DNA of 15,971 nucleotides. It comes from Eubacterium sp. Its GTDB lineage: Bacteria; Bacillota_A; Clostridia; Peptostreptococcales; Anaerovoracaceae. The stretch lies in assembly GCA_017425345.1 (NCBI GenBank), contig JAFOML010000047.1, positions 1-15,971 on the forward strand. The letters are read 5' to 3'. The notes under the pieces were generated by a model that saw only the letters and a list, made by a program, of their open reading frames with translations, was not told the DNA's origin and ran no database searches. How positions within the stretch are numbered: the first letter of the stretch is position 1; each line of letters begins with the position of its first letter. Shown here piece after piece: positions 15,431 to 15,971 of the stretch. Both the position numbers and the translations under genes were made by a program.

Positions 15431-15471
15431 ACTTAATATATACATAATTATATAGAAACATAGGAGAACGG

Positions 15472-15714
15472 ATGCGTATTGATAAGTTTCTGAAGAATTC
15501 CAGAATCATAAAAAGAAGGACGGTTGCCAAAGATGCATGTGATCAGGGCAGGGTCATGGTCAATGATAAGACGGCAAAGGCCGGGACAGATGTAGAAATT
15601 GGTGATAAAATTCATATTGAATTTGGAAACAGCAGTTTAACGGTACGCGTAGTAAAAGTAGCAGAATCTGTAAGAAAAGACGATGCTGCTGACATGTACG
15701 AGGTAATCGAGTAG
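15472..15714 (+). CDS. rqcP: RqcP, S4-domain ribosome quality control protein
   Basis: This 80-residue S4 RNA-binding protein of the YabO/HslR group starts MRIDKFLKNSRIIKRRTVAKDAC and continues GRVMVNDKTAKAGTDVEIGDKIHI, the S4 core (about 1-48). RqcP works with RqcH on the freed 50S subunit to add alanine tails to stalled nascent chains. The location after hup and in the mfd/spoVB neighbourhood matches yabO of Bacillus. AGGAGAACGG precedes the ATG. It lies behind the hup terminator; the AT-rich gap before it (about 40 bases) may hold a promoter, but none is clear. rqcH is not in the window. Confidence 0.93.
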   Translation: MRIDKFLKNSRIIKRRTVAKDACDQGRVMVNDKTAKAGTDVEIGDKIHIEFGNSSLTVRVVKVAESVRKDDAADMYEVIE

Positions 15715-15738
15715 TGCCTCCAGGATGCCCCTGATCCT

Positions 15739-15767
15739 CCGAAACCGCAGAAAACCAACGGTTTCGG
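15739..15767 (+). other. Hairpin downstream of rqcP
   Basis: CCGAAACCG (15739-15747) and CGGTTTCGG (15759-15767) form a perfect 9-bp stem with an 11-base loop, 25 bases after the rqcP stop. No T-run follows directly (only GAATTTTG about 10 bases later), so it may be an mRNA 3' end or processing hairpin rather than a full terminator. Confidence 0.6.
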
Positions 15768-15809
15768 GGAACCGCAGAATTTTGAGAAAATATGATAAGA
15801 TGGTGGTTA

Positions 15810-15829
15810 AAAAAAGACTAGTCTTTTTT
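15810..15829. promoter_or_regulatory. Perfect 20-bp palindrome next to promoter
   Basis: AAAAAAGACT and AGTCTTTTTT abut with no spacer, 11 bases before a consensus -35. It may be an operator for a dimeric regulator or a weak two-way terminator with its built-in A- and T-runs. Confidence 0.6.
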
Positions 15830-15840
15830 CAAAAAAGTAG

Positions 15841-15869
15841 TTGACAAGAGGGGTACCTGAGTGTATTAT
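15841..15869 (+). promoter_or_regulatory. Near-consensus sigma-A promoter for a gene beyond the window
   Basis: TTGACA (15841-15846), a 17-base spacer and TATTAT (15864-15869). The predicted start is near 15876. It is the best promoter match in the window. Confidence 0.85.
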
Positions 15870-15875
15870 ATTAAC

Positions 15876-15971
15876 TGTTCGCGGCAAACATGAGTTGCTG
15901 AGAGCACGGAAGCCAAGCGCTTCCGGAGAACTTAGAAAACTTCATAGACAGGAAACATAGTCAATAAAAAG
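15876..15971 (+). other. Structured 5' leader running off the window edge
   Basis: At least 95 bases of leader follow the promoter without a start codon that has a convincing ribosome site. It holds a 7-bp stem CGGAAGC (15907-15913)/GCTTCCG (15919-15925) with a CAAGC loop. I do not recognise a known riboswitch class in the visible part. By position the downstream gene may be a further sporulation or division gene, but it is not in view. Confidence 0.45.

Noticed and set aside
15876..15971. Leader as a TPP riboswitch because of a CTGAGAG string
   Set aside because: The other conserved TPP parts are missing in the visible sequence, and the string sits in a different structural setting.

Overview
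The window looks like chromosomal DNA of a Gram-positive, spore-forming type of anaerobe in the Clostridia. The reasons are spoVG, a SpoVB/MurJ-type flippase, RqcP, HU and the pth-mfd pair, together with strong GGAGG-type ribosome sites and sigma-A-like promoters. The moderately high GC content and the CoA-transferase would fit a fermentative gut or oral lineage. The family cannot be fixed from the sequence alone.

Left part (1-4261), accessory in character. It starts with one copy of a highly structured repeat (1-140). Next come a small membrane-anchored protein (198-737) and a two-gene unit with its own promoter: a membrane-anchored protein with a C-terminal beta-type domain, then a secreted propeller-like protein, overlapping by 4 bp. 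A strong terminator follows (3086-3118). A divergent pair comes next: a BFD-type [2Fe-2S] protein on the minus strand and a YbaK/PrdX-type aminoacyl-tRNA editing protein on the plus strand. Directly after the latter lie two more repeat copies in tandem (3986-4261). The repeats therefore bracket the whole 4-kb segment in the same orientation. They fold into many hairpins and end in a short hairpin plus a 9-nt tail, an arrangement like the right end of IS200/IS605-family elements. No transposase is present.

Middle part (4263-6535). On the minus strand are an acetyl-CoA hydrolase/succinyl-CoA:acetate CoA-transferase and spoVG, each with its own promoter and terminator. spoVG is divergent from murC.

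Right part (6536-15971), mostly conserved core genes on the plus strand: murC, pth, mfd, an MTA/SAH deaminase-family amidohydrolase and a SpoVB/MurJ-type flippase, tightly packed and probably co-transcribed. After them come hup (HU) with its own promoter and a very strong terminator, then rqcP. The same neighbourhood in Bacillus runs spoVG...pth-mfd-spoVT-spoVB...rqcP. Here murC and the deaminase are additions and spoVT is absent. The genes cover peptidoglycan precursor synthesis and export (murC, flippase), translation recycling and rescue (pth, rqcP), transcription-coupled repair (mfd) and nucleoid structure (HU). The window ends in a strong promoter, preceded by a perfect 20-bp palindrome and followed by a structured leader whose gene lies outside.
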